Shown: positions 41,642-50,812 of the stretch, one piece after another | How the letters are laid out: every line of letters starts with the position of its first letter | Position numbering within the stretch: position 1 is the first letter of the stretch | Source of the DNA: Paraburkholderia sp. LEh10 | Lineage (GTDB): Bacteria; Pseudomonadota; Gammaproteobacteria; Burkholderiales; Burkholderiaceae | Length of the DNA: 51,504 nucleotides | Direction of reading: 5' to 3' | Assembly (NCBI RefSeq): GCF_017814945.1 | Contig: NZ_JAGIPX010000059.1 | Span: 1 to 51,504 of the forward strand | Made by a program: the position numbers and the translations under genes | The notes under the pieces: model-generated | Told to the model about the DNA's origin: nothing | Seen by the model: the letters and a program-made list of their open reading frames with translations, nothing else | The model's database searches: none

Positions 41642-42455
41642 TTTTCCACCATTGGTATAACAAACATTCGAATCCGTTAGGGCTGACGCCCGGCGCTTTC
41701 GCCGCGGCAACCTTGCTAAAGGAGATCGATATGATAACGGCGCCGTCACAGAAATCTTCAATCTTCAGACAAGAGTCGCGGGCTCTGCCGAGCGAGGTTC
41801 GCGACCCGACCGCCGACCATCATTGAAACTGGACTAAGCGAAATTGGCCCGGAAGCAAGCGCATGCCAACCGCTTGGGCTTGCCCGGCAGCTCTTTCGCA
41901 CTAGCGTATGCGCTCTGCTAGGGCGCCAGCGAACGCGACTGCCGCCCGCGATCACGCGCGATTGCCGTGTGACGAGATATAGGTCGTCTCTATTGGCGAG
42001 CATTCTCACCTCTTTTACTGATTCAAAGCAGATTGGCCTTACCACCGCCGAAACCGATCTACGGACATCGCAGTAAATCCGGCAACCTCGTACGAAGGTG
42101 CAAAGAGCCGTGTCGGCGACACGCAATGCGCCAGCAACGGGACATTGCGCGGCTCCAGCCGCCTCGGCGGGAATCTCGAGCTGCGCCGGCCTGCGCGCCA
42201 AATGTTAGGCTGTTTCTCACGCGCAGCAGGACATTAGAAGTGTGGAAATGAAGGCATATTGTAATATTTGATTCCTTCCATCTGTCGCGAACAGGCAGAA
42301 GAGGCGTTCTGATGGGTTTGTGAGACAAATCCCACACCCACGGGGCATGTATGCATGTACAGTAACGCTTGGATAAGTGTCATTCGATCTGGCCGTTTGC
42401 ACGTCGCACTCGGCCATGGCAGAGGCGACAAAGAAAAAACCGACTGCAACCAATA
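41642..42455. other. Divergent intergenic region between the two cargo modules
   Basis: No supported gene. It must hold the promoters of the leftward ATPase pair and the rightward methyltransferase operon. A short palindrome ATATTGTAATAT is at 42256-42267 in an AT-rich patch and could belong to the operon promoter. Confidence 0.45.
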
Positions 42456-43838
42456 ATGAATAGTTTCCGGTTCATCGACCTTTTTGCGGGGCTAGGTGGC
42501 TTTCACATTGCGCTCGAGCGTATCGGCGGCAGATGCGTATTCGCTGCCGAGTGGAAAGATCACCTCAGAGACCTTTATGAGGTTAATTTCGGCCTGAGGC
42601 CCGCAGGCGACATCAAGAAGGTGGCGCCAGACGCGATACCCGACCATGACGTACTGACCGCCGGTTTCCCGTGCCAGCCTTTCTCTAAGGCTGGCGAACA
42701 GAAGGGATTCGAATGCACCGAGCAGGGAAATCTGTTTTTTAACGTCGAAGCGATCCTTCGCGTTAAGCAGCCTAAATACTTCATCCTTGAAAACGTGCCG
42801 AACCTCCTGAATCACGATGGAGGCCGAACGTGGCAGCACATTCAAGATCTGCTTGGACCTCAGGGACTTGGATATGACATCAGGGCAACCAGATACTCGC
42901 CACATGAGTTTGGCATACCGCAAATCAGAGAGCGGGTGTACATCGTCGGATCAAGAAAGGGGCTTCATCGATTTGAGTGGCCGGCTCCGCTCAAAGTTGA
43001 AACCAGCATTGAATCTGTGCTCGATTGCTGTCCATCTGATGCCAAACAGCTTTCGCCGCAGGTCCAGGACTGCCTCACGCAGTGGAACAAGTTCGTAAAG
43101 CAGAGCCCCAAGTCTGTTCAACTCCCGTCGTTTCCTCTTTGGTCAATGGAGTGGGGCGCAGACTATCCCTTTGAAGACACGACGCCTTACGCAATAAAGA
43201 CGACGAAGGGAATGCGGGGGCTGTGCAAGTTTCGTGGTTCCCACGGCCAGGAATTGCGTGATTTCTCCGGAGATGACCGGTGGATGGCCCTTCCAAGCCA
43301 TGCCCGCACTGAGCAAATAGAATTTCCCAAATGGAAAAAGGACTTTATCCGACAGAACAGGTTGTTCTATGCGGAGAACAAGTCATGGATTGATACTTGG
43401 CTTCCGAACATCCTGCGCTTTCCATCGAGTCTTCAGAAATTCGAATGGAACGTCCATGGTGAAAAGAAGGATATTTGGAATTACGTCCTGCAATTCCGTG
43501 CGTCGGGTGTGCGGGTCAAGCGGCGGAATACCGCCCCGAGCCTTATCGCGATGACCGATACGCAAGTGCCAATCATTGGCTGGGAGCGACGCTACATGAC
43601 GCCGCGAGAATGTGCCCGCCTTCAGAGCCTGCACGAATTGAAGGCATTGCCAGACAGCAACACTCGTGCATTTCAAGCGCTAGGAAATGCCGTGAACGCC
43701 GATGTTGTGGAAACAGTTGCGAGGGCGTTACTGAAGAAATCAAACCCAGTGCAAAAGACACTTATGCAGAACGCACAGCCCATGCGAGCGGGTAGAGCAA
43801 TTGAGATGACCACGATGGATTTGTTCGCCTGTCAATAA
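42456..43838 (+). CDS. DNA C5-cytosine methyltransferase (Dcm-like)
   Basis: A 460-residue methyltransferase. Motif I DLFAGLGGFHIAL (8-20) binds SAM; motif IV GFPCQPFS (70-77) holds the catalytic Cys73; motif VI is ENVPNLLNH (112-120); motif VIII lies near GIPQIRERVYIVG; motif X is ALGNAVN near 423-429. The target-recognition region between VIII and IX is long (about 190 residues), so the recognition site is not predictable. It protects host DNA within the operon and supplies the 5-methylcytosine whose deamination the Vsr enzyme repairs. The start has only a weak ribosome binding site. First gene of a five-gene rightward operon. Confidence 0.95.
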   Translation: MNSFRFIDLFAGLGGFHIALERIGGRCVFAAEWKDHLRDLYEVNFGLRPAGDIKKVAPDAIPDHDVLTAGFPCQPFSKAGEQKGFECTEQGNLFFNVEAILRVKQPKYFILENVPNLLNHDGGRTWQHIQDLLGPQGLGYDIRATRYSPHEFGIPQIRERVYIVGSRKGLHRFEWPAPLKVETSIESVLDCCPSDAKQLSPQVQDCLTQWNKFVKQSPKSVQLPSFPLWSMEWGADYPFEDTTPYAIKTTKGMRGLCKFRGSHGQELRDFSGDDRWMALPSHARTEQIEFPKWKKDFIRQNRLFYAENKSWIDTWLPNILRFPSSLQKFEWNVHGEKKDIWNYVLQFRASGVRVKRRNTAPSLIAMTDTQVPIIGWERRYMTPRECARLQSLHELKALPDSNTRAFQALGNAVNADVVETVARALLKKSNPVQKTLMQNAQPMRAGRAIEMTTMDLFACQ

Positions 43839-43898
43839 CCAACAAGCGAATAAACAAAACAATAGACCTAAACATTAACCTTTCTGGGGGCCGAAAAA

Positions 43899-45728
43899 AT
43901 GGAAGACATTGACCAACTCGATGACGATATCGAGCTCGGCGGGATTGCACAGTATCTATCTGAACTTTCACAGGACGGCGCGCTTCCTCAAGATGTTGAT
44001 CAGCGGCGACCTGCCCCATTCTTGCCAGACGCGGTCTCATTTGATGGTAACGATTGGCTCTCTCGTGTCGCTGCCGTTCAGGGCTGGTTATGTCTAGACC
44101 GCTCTATTGGAAGTGACCTGCCGCCTGCGGAGGCTGCAGCGGAACTGCTCGACCAGATTTCCCCCGACCCAGTGTCTTCCTGCATAAGAGTCGACGGCGA
44201 CAATGTGTCGTTGAGCGAGTTGGGAGCGCAACATCTTGACACTTGGCTATCCCGTGCTGCAGCTCACCGTGAGGCGTTCAACGAAGCGTTGGATGATGGA
44301 CGCGGGATTCGCGAAGCTACGGAGGAATGGCGCCAACTGTGGGAAGAATCTAGTTCCTTGGCTCGCCAACCGGCCGCTATCAAGGCCGAAGTTAAAACGC
44401 TCACGATTCGTAACTTCGCCGACTACGCAAAGGACGAAGATCTCGAACTGAATCCCTCTTATCAGCGGGACAGTGTTTGGTCGATTAGCGATTCTCAGTT
44501 GCTTATTGACTCTATCCTTCGAGGAATTCCAATCCCGTCGATTATTCTGACGCAATTGGAAGGAGACGATAAGCTCCAGATTGTTGACGGCAAGCAGCGT
44601 CTGACGGCGATTTTGCGCTTCATCGGTCAACACCCGACTGCACGCCAGTATGTTCGTAGCCTCGACGCAGAAACGGAATTTGATCGCGACAACAAGAAAT
44701 TTCTTCGGAAGCGTCATTTCAAGAGCCGGGATATCGCAGAGCACTACCTCCCGTTCCGTCTAATGCGCTACTCCGCAAATGATCCTCTCCATGCGATCTC
44801 TGGGAAATACTATTCTGAAATCAAAGACGTAGAAATCCCCGTTGGTCAGGGAAAGGCCAAAGTGCGGGAAATCTTCGAAAAAGCACACTCACGCTATCTG
44901 ATACCTGTGATTGTCTACGAAAACACGCGATTGCAAGACATTCATCATGTGTTTTCGATCTATAACAAGCAGGGAAAGAAGCTGAATGCCGAAGAATTGC
45001 GAAACGCCACGTTCCATCATCTGGGCCTGACGAAGCTTCTGCTCGTGCTTAGCGGCGACCGCCCTTTCTCTGACGAACTAGCCGCTTATTTGCCGACGGA
45101 TTTGAGGGCAAATATCAGGGAGGTTGGCGAAACCCTGAAAGATCGAGGGTTTGGGACGATGAGGTTCAAGCGCACGAAGGTACTGTCCTGGGTTTGCGCG
45201 ATGATGCTTCACTCACCCAACAATCGGGATGGAAACTACGCTACTCCGTCGACGGCAACACAAATTGATGCATTGCTTCAGGCGATAAGCGATAAGCAAG
45301 GTGCACATCCGCTGTTCCAAAATAATGTCTTGGTTTCGCTGGCGCGCGACATTGAAGTTGCTGTGCAGATCCACGCGGAGGCCGAAGATGCATGGTCGCC
45401 CCGATTCCGTAGTAAGAAGGGACATGCATCAGGATGGGAGGAATTACCTCTCGTTGCAAGCCTACTTGCGACACTGATTCTCGCCGCGATAGGCGAGACG
45501 CAACGTCTAATGGACGCCATCCCGTCGATTCGCAGGTTTACTGAGGCAAACCTAGGGCCCGCGAAAACTCAAAACAAGACTCAGTGGGAATATATTGCCA
45601 CGATCGCAATGGGTACCCTCAGGACCCTGGAAATTGACGAGGTTAGTGCGACCGCACTTCTCACTAAGCGCTATGGATATAGTTGCTTGCCGGTTCTCAG
45701 GACACTCGTGGCGGCGGCAGAGGCGTAA
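43899..45728 (+). CDS. DUF262 protein with an N-terminal extension
   Basis: A 609-residue protein. DUF262 (about 165-400) opens with NPSYQRDSVWSISDSQLLID and holds the ParB-like catalytic or nucleotide-sensing motif in IVDGKQRLTAIL (228-239); the usual DGQQR is here DGKQR at 230-234. A later conserved block is VFSIYNKQGKKLNAEEL. The first 160 residues are acidic and unrelated to known domains. DUF262 occurs in GmrS of GmrSD, in SspE and in BrxU, where it senses modified DNA and uses NTPs. Placed second, between the methyltransferase and the Z1 gene, five bases from the latter, so it is a subunit of this operon. No HNH motif is seen in the C-terminal part. Confidence 0.85.
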   Translation: MEDIDQLDDDIELGGIAQYLSELSQDGALPQDVDQRRPAPFLPDAVSFDGNDWLSRVAAVQGWLCLDRSIGSDLPPAEAAAELLDQISPDPVSSCIRVDGDNVSLSELGAQHLDTWLSRAAAHREAFNEALDDGRGIREATEEWRQLWEESSSLARQPAAIKAEVKTLTIRNFADYAKDEDLELNPSYQRDSVWSISDSQLLIDSILRGIPIPSIILTQLEGDDKLQIVDGKQRLTAILRFIGQHPTARQYVRSLDAETEFDRDNKKFLRKRHFKSRDIAEHYLPFRLMRYSANDPLHAISGKYYSEIKDVEIPVGQGKAKVREIFEKAHSRYLIPVIVYENTRLQDIHHVFSIYNKQGKKLNAEELRNATFHHLGLTKLLLVLSGDRPFSDELAAYLPTDLRANIREVGETLKDRGFGTMRFKRTKVLSWVCAMMLHSPNNRDGNYATPSTATQIDALLQAISDKQGAHPLFQNNVLVSLARDIEVAVQIHAEAEDAWSPRFRSKKGHASGWEELPLVASLLATLILAAIGETQRLMDAIPSIRRFTEANLGPAKTQNKTQWEYIATIAMGTLRTLEIDEVSATALLTKRYGYSCLPVLRTLVAAAEA

Positions 45729-45733
45729 AGGGC

Positions 45734-48613
45734 ATGCTCGACCAAGGATCTGTTAGTACGCTTCGGCCCGTCATCGTCAGAGAGACGGGAGTGGGAGGGG
45801 GCGACGCCTTGCCTGCAGCGGAAGCCGCATGGTGGCAACGCTACAGCCAAGCAATAAGCAAATTGCCAGAAGACACTCGATCAATAATCGAGGACGACGC
45901 GAAGTATATTGTCGAGCGTGCCCTTCCTCCACTTTCACCAGAGGACACGCTTGGCGGAAACGCTTCTGAGCGGCAAAGTGTTATCACGGGAATGGTGGTG
46001 GGATCCGTGCAATCCGGAAAGACAGCGAGCATGCTGGCTGTCGCAGCGCTGCTGCTCGATCGGGACGTCGATATTCTGATTGTTCTCGCCGGAACTCGCG
46101 TGGCCCTATGGCTGCAGACGTACGAGCGGCTTCTTCACCAACTTGACGGAAGTGACGTTTACACAGCGTGGTCCAAGAATTCGGATCGAGTTCTGGTTCC
46201 TCAGCCCGAGGACATTCTCTCCGGCGAAACGAGGGTGGACCCCTATCGATACCTGCGAGGTGCCCGTCGCCGTGTAGTTGAAGCCGTACAGAATCGCAAG
46301 CCGGTCATCTTCGTCATACCGAAAGAAGACGACCATCTTCTGGCGCTTGCCAAGTTTCTGACCGAACACACAGACAAGGATATCCTGGCGCGTCGAGGGC
46401 ATCCGCTTCGAATGGTTGTGCTTGACGACGAAGCGGACGACGCGAGCATATTGGATGCACAGGAGGGGGCTCGTATCACTCCACAGTTTATCCAGTATCT
46501 TTGGTCCTCGGATGAAAGTGCGCCAGCGACACGGAATGACTCGCTGTTCGCAACGTACATTGCCTATACAGCGACTCCCCAGGCAAACTACCTGCAGCGT
46601 TCGCATAACCCGCTGGCCCCACGGCATTTTCATGCTGCGCTGCGTGTGCCATCAGACAAGGGCAACCGCACGCCGAGGCTTGACACTTATTTCGAGCGTA
46701 AGGGGGTGAGTGCCTTCTACTGTGGTGGGGAGCACTACTATGAACGTCTGCGGGACATGCCGGGCGACCCATGTGTCAGCTTCCCCTTTACGGGCGTAAC
46801 TGGCGAGGCCTCTGCGACCGAACTGGCACAGCATGCCCAGGTTCGCTGGGACATGATAGGGAACGCTATGCGTTCCTTTCTCGTAGCAGGCGCTTTGCGC
46901 TTGCTGCTTGATAAGCGGCGCTTTTCGGCGATTCCTTCGACGCCTACGGACCTCGCTACTTTACAGAGGACTCTGCCGCGAACTCACTCGATGCTTTATC
47001 ACCCTTCCGCCTTGAGGGAGGCGCATTTTCTCGGAGCAGAGGATCTTGCGCGCTGGTGCAAAGCCTCTCCCGGCGAGGAAAAAGACGTGGTACTGCCTCT
47101 AGACGAGGCGGGTAATTCTGTTTTAGAGATCGATGCCGCGGGGCTCACTGCGCGCATCGGCAAGGAAGAACACGAATGGCTCAAGTGGCTTGCCGAGTTC
47201 GCGGCGACTGCCGGGGGACTGTCGTCATTACCGGGTTACACGGAGCTTGGGATCGGATCCGTTTCTTGGAATGAAGTTCGCGATCTACTTGTTGATGAGG
47301 TTTTTCCGAACGTCAGGCTCCGCGTTCTCAATAGCGATCCACGGGCCGACGACCGTCCTGTTTTTCAACCTACGCCACTCGACGAAACGTCGCAACTGTG
47401 GCGTGCGCCGCGCGACATCTACACCATTTTCGTCGCAGGCAATGTGTTGTCGCGGGGACTGACAGTTGAAGGGTTGGCCACAAGCCTGTTTGCTCGCAGT
47501 GCCCGTGAGCCGGCCGCCGATACCCAAATGCAGATGCAGCGTTGGTTCGGATATCGTGGGTCACATCTTCCTTTTTGTCGTGTGTTCCTGTATGCGGATC
47601 AGTTGGCACTTTTCCGAAAGTATCACTACAACGACCTGGCGCTGAAGCGGGAAATTCTAAGCCACATGGACGGGCATCCTGCATCCGTATCCAACGGCGT
47701 TCTCGTGCTGCAGGGTGACTCGTTCTGGGCAACAACAAAAGTCGACAGCCGTCGTGTCCCCCTTCATCCGGGGGCCACGCCAGCAATCCGCCTGGTGGAA
47801 CCGCCGAACGGACAGCAGTACGGACATAACATTTCACTCGTCCAAACTCTCATTAATGATGGCTCCTGGCAGGTCCTTCACTATCCAGGCGGTGTCGAGC
47901 GCGGATTGATTCGATCCAAGCCAATCTCGATGCTCGAACTGGCTGCTATGTTGGAAGATCTTTGCTATTCGACCCATGATCCTGACCCGCACCTTCCTAT
48001 CTCGCAGCGGTGGGCCAGTCTTCAAAGAACGTTGAATTTGCAAGAGCCATTGTTTAGGCCACCGGGCCGCAATGCGGGGCCGGCGATCGTTGAGCCGAGT
48101 GGATGTCCATACTCGATCGCTGCCTATTTGCGATTGTGGCATGAGGCCCTGCAAAGGCACGACATGCCGGGTATGCAACCTACAGACAGCCCAACGCGGC
48201 CGTGGAATTCGCTCGACCTTGGTGCGTACAGGGCAACGGCGCCACATTTCTATGTGGGCCTTAGATTTGGCTCAGAGGGGCCTACGACCAAGCTGACTTT
48301 CAACGGCAAAGCGTTCCCGATGATGCGACGGGGACTGGTGCCAGGAAAGCCCTTTCTTCTGGAAACGCTATGGGGGTCTCGCAATCCATCAGAGCGCTGG
48401 AAAGGCGATCAGGTGTTTGACTATCATTTCCACGATCCCTCTGGATCGCCGCGCCTTCTGGATCAAGGGGCTTGGCGCCAACGAGGCGAGCCGGGGTTGC
48501 TGTTGATCCATCCGGTAATGGATCCTCATACGGAGCAGGAAATGATTGCACTGGGTCTGGCACTGCCTAAAGGTGGCCCGGATCACGTGGCAGCTCTTCG
48601 TGTTTCCAGGTAG
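45734..48613 (+). CDS. Z1-domain superfamily II helicase-like ATPase
   Basis: A 959-residue motor protein of the Z1 group. Walker A is GSVQSGKT (90-97), Walker B is DDEADD (231-236), motif III-like YTATPQA is at 278-284, and the C-terminal RecA lobe shows GNVLSRGLTVEGL (569-581) with an arginine-finger-type QMQRWFGYRG (600-609). The last 350 residues are an unassigned C-terminal region. Z1 proteins are known mainly from predicted restriction systems with DUF4420 nucleases (Iyer, Abhiman and Aravind's analysis of MutL/MORC-like ATPases in restriction-modification). The ATG at 45734 lies five bases after the DUF262 stop; the DUF4420 ATG follows after seven bases. Confidence 0.92.
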   Translation: MLDQGSVSTLRPVIVRETGVGGGDALPAAEAAWWQRYSQAISKLPEDTRSIIEDDAKYIVERALPPLSPEDTLGGNASERQSVITGMVVGSVQSGKTASMLAVAALLLDRDVDILIVLAGTRVALWLQTYERLLHQLDGSDVYTAWSKNSDRVLVPQPEDILSGETRVDPYRYLRGARRRVVEAVQNRKPVIFVIPKEDDHLLALAKFLTEHTDKDILARRGHPLRMVVLDDEADDASILDAQEGARITPQFIQYLWSSDESAPATRNDSLFATYIAYTATPQANYLQRSHNPLAPRHFHAALRVPSDKGNRTPRLDTYFERKGVSAFYCGGEHYYERLRDMPGDPCVSFPFTGVTGEASATELAQHAQVRWDMIGNAMRSFLVAGALRLLLDKRRFSAIPSTPTDLATLQRTLPRTHSMLYHPSALREAHFLGAEDLARWCKASPGEEKDVVLPLDEAGNSVLEIDAAGLTARIGKEEHEWLKWLAEFAATAGGLSSLPGYTELGIGSVSWNEVRDLLVDEVFPNVRLRVLNSDPRADDRPVFQPTPLDETSQLWRAPRDIYTIFVAGNVLSRGLTVEGLATSLFARSAREPAADTQMQMQRWFGYRGSHLPFCRVFLYADQLALFRKYHYNDLALKREILSHMDGHPASVSNGVLVLQGDSFWATTKVDSRRVPLHPGATPAIRLVEPPNGQQYGHNISLVQTLINDGSWQVLHYPGGVERGLIRSKPISMLELAAMLEDLCYSTHDPDPHLPISQRWASLQRTLNLQEPLFRPPGRNAGPAIVEPSGCPYSIAAYLRLWHEALQRHDMPGMQPTDSPTRPWNSLDLGAYRATAPHFYVGLRFGSEGPTTKLTFNGKAFPMMRRGLVPGKPFLLETLWGSRNPSERWKGDQVFDYHFHDPSGSPRLLDQGAWRQRGEPGLLLIHPVMDPHTEQEMIALGLALPKGGPDHVAALRVSR

Positions 48614-48620
48614 AGACAAC

Positions 48621-49721
48621 ATGATCGGAGATATTACGTTCGAGGAGTTGAGGCTGAGCTTGGAGGGATTGGCCCAGCCAGCGCGGGCTGACGAGCGCTC
48701 AATTTTCTGGATACTTCCAAAGGCGCTCGGGTTAGCCAAAACGTCATCGGGGCGTGTCGAGATATTCATTGGCGGTCCCAAGCTTCATCCGCGGACGCCG
48801 ATCGTTCGCAGACATCTTGAGCACGGTCGATGGACAATCACTGAAAGCGCCGATGAGTTCGATGCAAGCAGGATCGTGTTGCCTTCGGAGCCACATTTTA
48901 TTGCCGTTGCAGCGCTTCTTGGGGTCGAACTCGTTCAGGCAGGAATCGGTGCGCCGCGCCCTCTGCAAGACGTCTTGGATGAAGTCGAGCCCCTTCTGGA
49001 ACTCGCACTTATCCGGAGCGCGCTCGGCGAGGAGTTTATCCTCGGTCTAATGGGCGAACTTCTCTGCCTTGAAACTTTACTTGACGCGGTAGCTGGCCGC
49101 CCCAACGCGGGGATGGCGATCCTCGACATGTGGCGCGGCCACCAAGTTGGTCAGAGGGACTTCGTAGTCGGGTCGACCTCGATCGAGATCAAGACCACAC
49201 AACTGGAGTCCTCGACTCACAGCATAAGCGGCGTACATCAGGTCGAGGTCGATGAACGGCTTCCTTCTGAGAAACGCCTGTTACTCCTCAGCGTGGGACT
49301 GACGCAGGCACAGCAAGAGGGGCAGACATTGCCCGAGATCGTCCAGCGTATCCTCGCTCGGTTGGGACCGGACACGGGATCGGGGGAAACAACGGGATTC
49401 ACTCCACTCCAGCAACGCTTTCTGGACGACGTATACCGTTACGGTGGAGCAGGATCTCGGGGGTATGATCATCGAACGGCTTCCGCATCGAAGGCATATA
49501 GCACCCGGTACAAAACGACCTTTACCCCTCGGCTATATGACTTGACTGATGAAGACGTGCTTATCCTGCGACGTCGTGACATTGAGGGCCTTTTCGTGCG
49601 GACAGACAGCGTCCAATACACCCTTGATCTACCCAGCGTCATCAATGGGAGAAATCCGGTGGCGAACTGGAAACAGACCGTATCCGATTTGGTACGGTCC
49701 CGCCAGAAGGTGGCCAGTTGA
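48621..49721 (+). CDS. DUF4420, PD-(D/E)XK nuclease
   Basis: A 366-residue nuclease of the DUF4420 family. The active site is read as E146 in GLMGELLCLE, D180 in QRDFVVG and the E189-x-K191 pair in SIEIKTT, the PD-(D/E)XK arrangement. The first 130 residues resemble a beta-rich domain without a known name. Together with Z1 it should be the cutting subunit of the system. Start at 48621, seven bases behind the Z1 stop. The stop of this gene is followed by a gap of 195 bases to vsr, the only break in an otherwise tight operon. Confidence 0.9.
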   Translation: MIGDITFEELRLSLEGLAQPARADERSIFWILPKALGLAKTSSGRVEIFIGGPKLHPRTPIVRRHLEHGRWTITESADEFDASRIVLPSEPHFIAVAALLGVELVQAGIGAPRPLQDVLDEVEPLLELALIRSALGEEFILGLMGELLCLETLLDAVAGRPNAGMAILDMWRGHQVGQRDFVVGSTSIEIKTTQLESSTHSISGVHQVEVDERLPSEKRLLLLSVGLTQAQQEGQTLPEIVQRILARLGPDTGSGETTGFTPLQQRFLDDVYRYGGAGSRGYDHRTASASKAYSTRYKTTFTPRLYDLTDEDVLILRRRDIEGLFVRTDSVQYTLDLPSVINGRNPVANWKQTVSDLVRSRQKVAS

Positions 49722-49916
49722 TCCCCGCCAAGCAAGCGCCGAATCCGGGGAGAGAAGAGCGCGAAACCGTCGACAGAATGGACTCGCTTTCAGATTTTGA
49801 TTTTTAGAATCCTGACGTAACTAGTCGAGCTAAGACGGGAAGCCGAGCCATGGCGGAGTTATCCGGGGAAAACGGGCCTACCATCGTTAGTCTGAGCAGA
49901 CGCAGCGAGGTGGAGC

Positions 49917-50369
49917 TTGGCAACCAGGTCTATTTCCTCGACGCCAGCAACGCGCAGCACGATCATGCGCGCGATACGAGGCAAGGACACGAAGCCGGAA
50001 CTTGCGGTTCGCTCCCTGCTACACGCTCAGGGGTACCGGTACCGGGTGCACGGTAGTGAGTTGCCCGGAACCCCGGATATTGTCTTCCCCGGCCGGAAGA
50101 AGGTGATATTCGTCCACGGTTGTTTTTGGCATCGGCATGATTGCCAGTCCGGCAAGAAGCAGGTCAAGGCCAACATTGAGTACTGGGGGCTGAAATTCGC
50201 TCGCAACGTGGAGCGTGACGCGATTAATCGCGAAACGCTCGCGAAGATGGGGTGGGACGTTCTTACACTGTGGGAGTGTGAACTTGTCGATGTGCGCGCG
50301 ATCGCGGTCACGCTGGCCGATTTCCTCGGCCCCGTCAAGCTTGGCAAGCGCATGGCAAGGAGCGTATGA
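49917..50369 (+). CDS. vsr: Very short patch repair endonuclease
   Basis: A 150-residue mismatch endonuclease that nicks beside T:G pairs left by deamination of 5-methylcytosine. Landmarks: MRAIRGKDTKPE, the catalytic D54 in GTPDIVFPGRKK, zinc and catalytic residues in FVHGCFWHRHDC (66-76), and NVERDAINRETLAKMGWDVLTLWECE. The start is a TTG at 49917 with a good AGGTGGAG upstream. Vsr accompanies C5-methyltransferases and limits the C-to-T mutations they cause; here it follows a five-gene methyltransferase operon. Its stop overlaps the ATG of a 37-codon frame. Confidence 0.95.
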   Translation: MATRSISSTPATRSTIMRAIRGKDTKPELAVRSLLHAQGYRYRVHGSELPGTPDIVFPGRKKVIFVHGCFWHRHDCQSGKKQVKANIEYWGLKFARNVERDAINRETLAKMGWDVLTLWECELVDVRAIAVTLADFLGPVKLGKRMARSV

Positions 50370-50479
50370 CTGCGCGATCGTCTGAGGAAATCGTGGGGAA
50401 TCCGCTGCTTTGCCCGGAGGGAGTCAACCGCCCGACCAAGTGTCACTACTCGAGAGAAGATAGCTGCATTTGTAACTAA
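50366..50479 (+). CDS. 37-codon reading frame coupled to vsr
   Basis: A frame of 37 residues that begins within the vsr stop (ATGA overlap) and has AAGGAG three bases before its ATG. It contains four cysteines in 24 residues (LLCPEG, TKCHY, DSCICN) and ends inside a perfect 7-bp hairpin. Too short for a family assignment. It may be a genuine small protein, or the surviving start of a truncated gene. Confidence 0.4.
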   Translation: MTARSSEEIVGNPLLCPEGVNRPTKCHYSREDSCICN

Positions 50480-50564
50480 GGCGTTCCTTAGTAAAAAGTC
50501 TGTGGGCTACCATGGAGGCCACCCGCCTCGGGGAGCCAGCGAGCCCCCCTTGGGGAGGGTGGCC
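50475..50564 (+). other. Two stem-loops after the defence operon
   Basis: ACTAAGG/CCTTAGT (50475-50481 with 50486-50492, 4-base loop) directly follows the 37-codon frame. Then GGCCACCC/GGGTGGCC (50517-50524 with 50557-50564) encloses further GC-rich pairing. No U tract follows either, so they may protect the mRNA end or stall transcription instead of terminating it classically. Confidence 0.5.
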
Positions 50565-50702
50565 GTGAAAAAGAATTCTTTCATTCGGATCAAATACGGG
50601 ATCGTTTCCTGGTTCACGGCAGATACGCGTCACAGGGTTGGCTTTCCGGCGGTTCGCAAGCCACGCAATCCTAATCAATTCGCGAGCACAGCGCGACGAG
50701 CT

Positions 50703-50725
50703 TGGGGGTAGATTTGGGGGTATCC
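50703..50725. repeat. Right arm-type sites of the integrase
   Basis: TGGGGGTA (50703-50710), six bases, GGGGTATCC (50717-50725): same sequences and spacing as at the left end (30788-30810), and in the same orientation. It lies 50 bases inside the right attachment site. Confidence 0.65.
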
Positions 50726-50774
50726 AGGAATGCGTGAAGAGGAGTTGCCTTATTGAATATGCCTTTCATGCATT

Positions 50775-50798
50775 AGTTCGATAGTCCTCCGCCCACCA
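50775..50798 (+). repeat. Right attachment site (attR), imperfect copy of the tRNA-Ala 3' end
   Basis: AGTTCGAT then TCCTCCGCCCACCA, matching the tRNA 3' end except for two adjacent substitutions and one missing T. It is followed by a terminator of the same type as the one after the tRNA. The mismatches mean that it would not itself restore a perfect tRNA acceptor stem. Confidence 0.5.
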
Positions 50799-50812
50799 TG
50801 GGATTTCAAGGG

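Noticed and set aside
41758..42201. 147-codon leftward frame in the gap between the two cargo modules
   Set aside because: Arg/Ser-rich, no ribosome binding site, no domain; considered as a lost GHKL ATPase but shows none of its N, G1 or G2 motifs.
42217..42453. Leftward 78-codon frame with a signal-like start just before the methyltransferase
   Set aside because: No usable start codon with ribosome binding site, and it covers the probable operon promoter.
50517..50564. Considered a CRISPR-like or riboswitch element
   Set aside because: Only one GC-rich inverted repeat, no repeat-spacer pattern and no downstream gene to control.
50502..50711. 69-codon frame between the hairpins and attR
   Set aside because: It runs through the GC-rich stem-loop and the integrase arm site and has no coding character.
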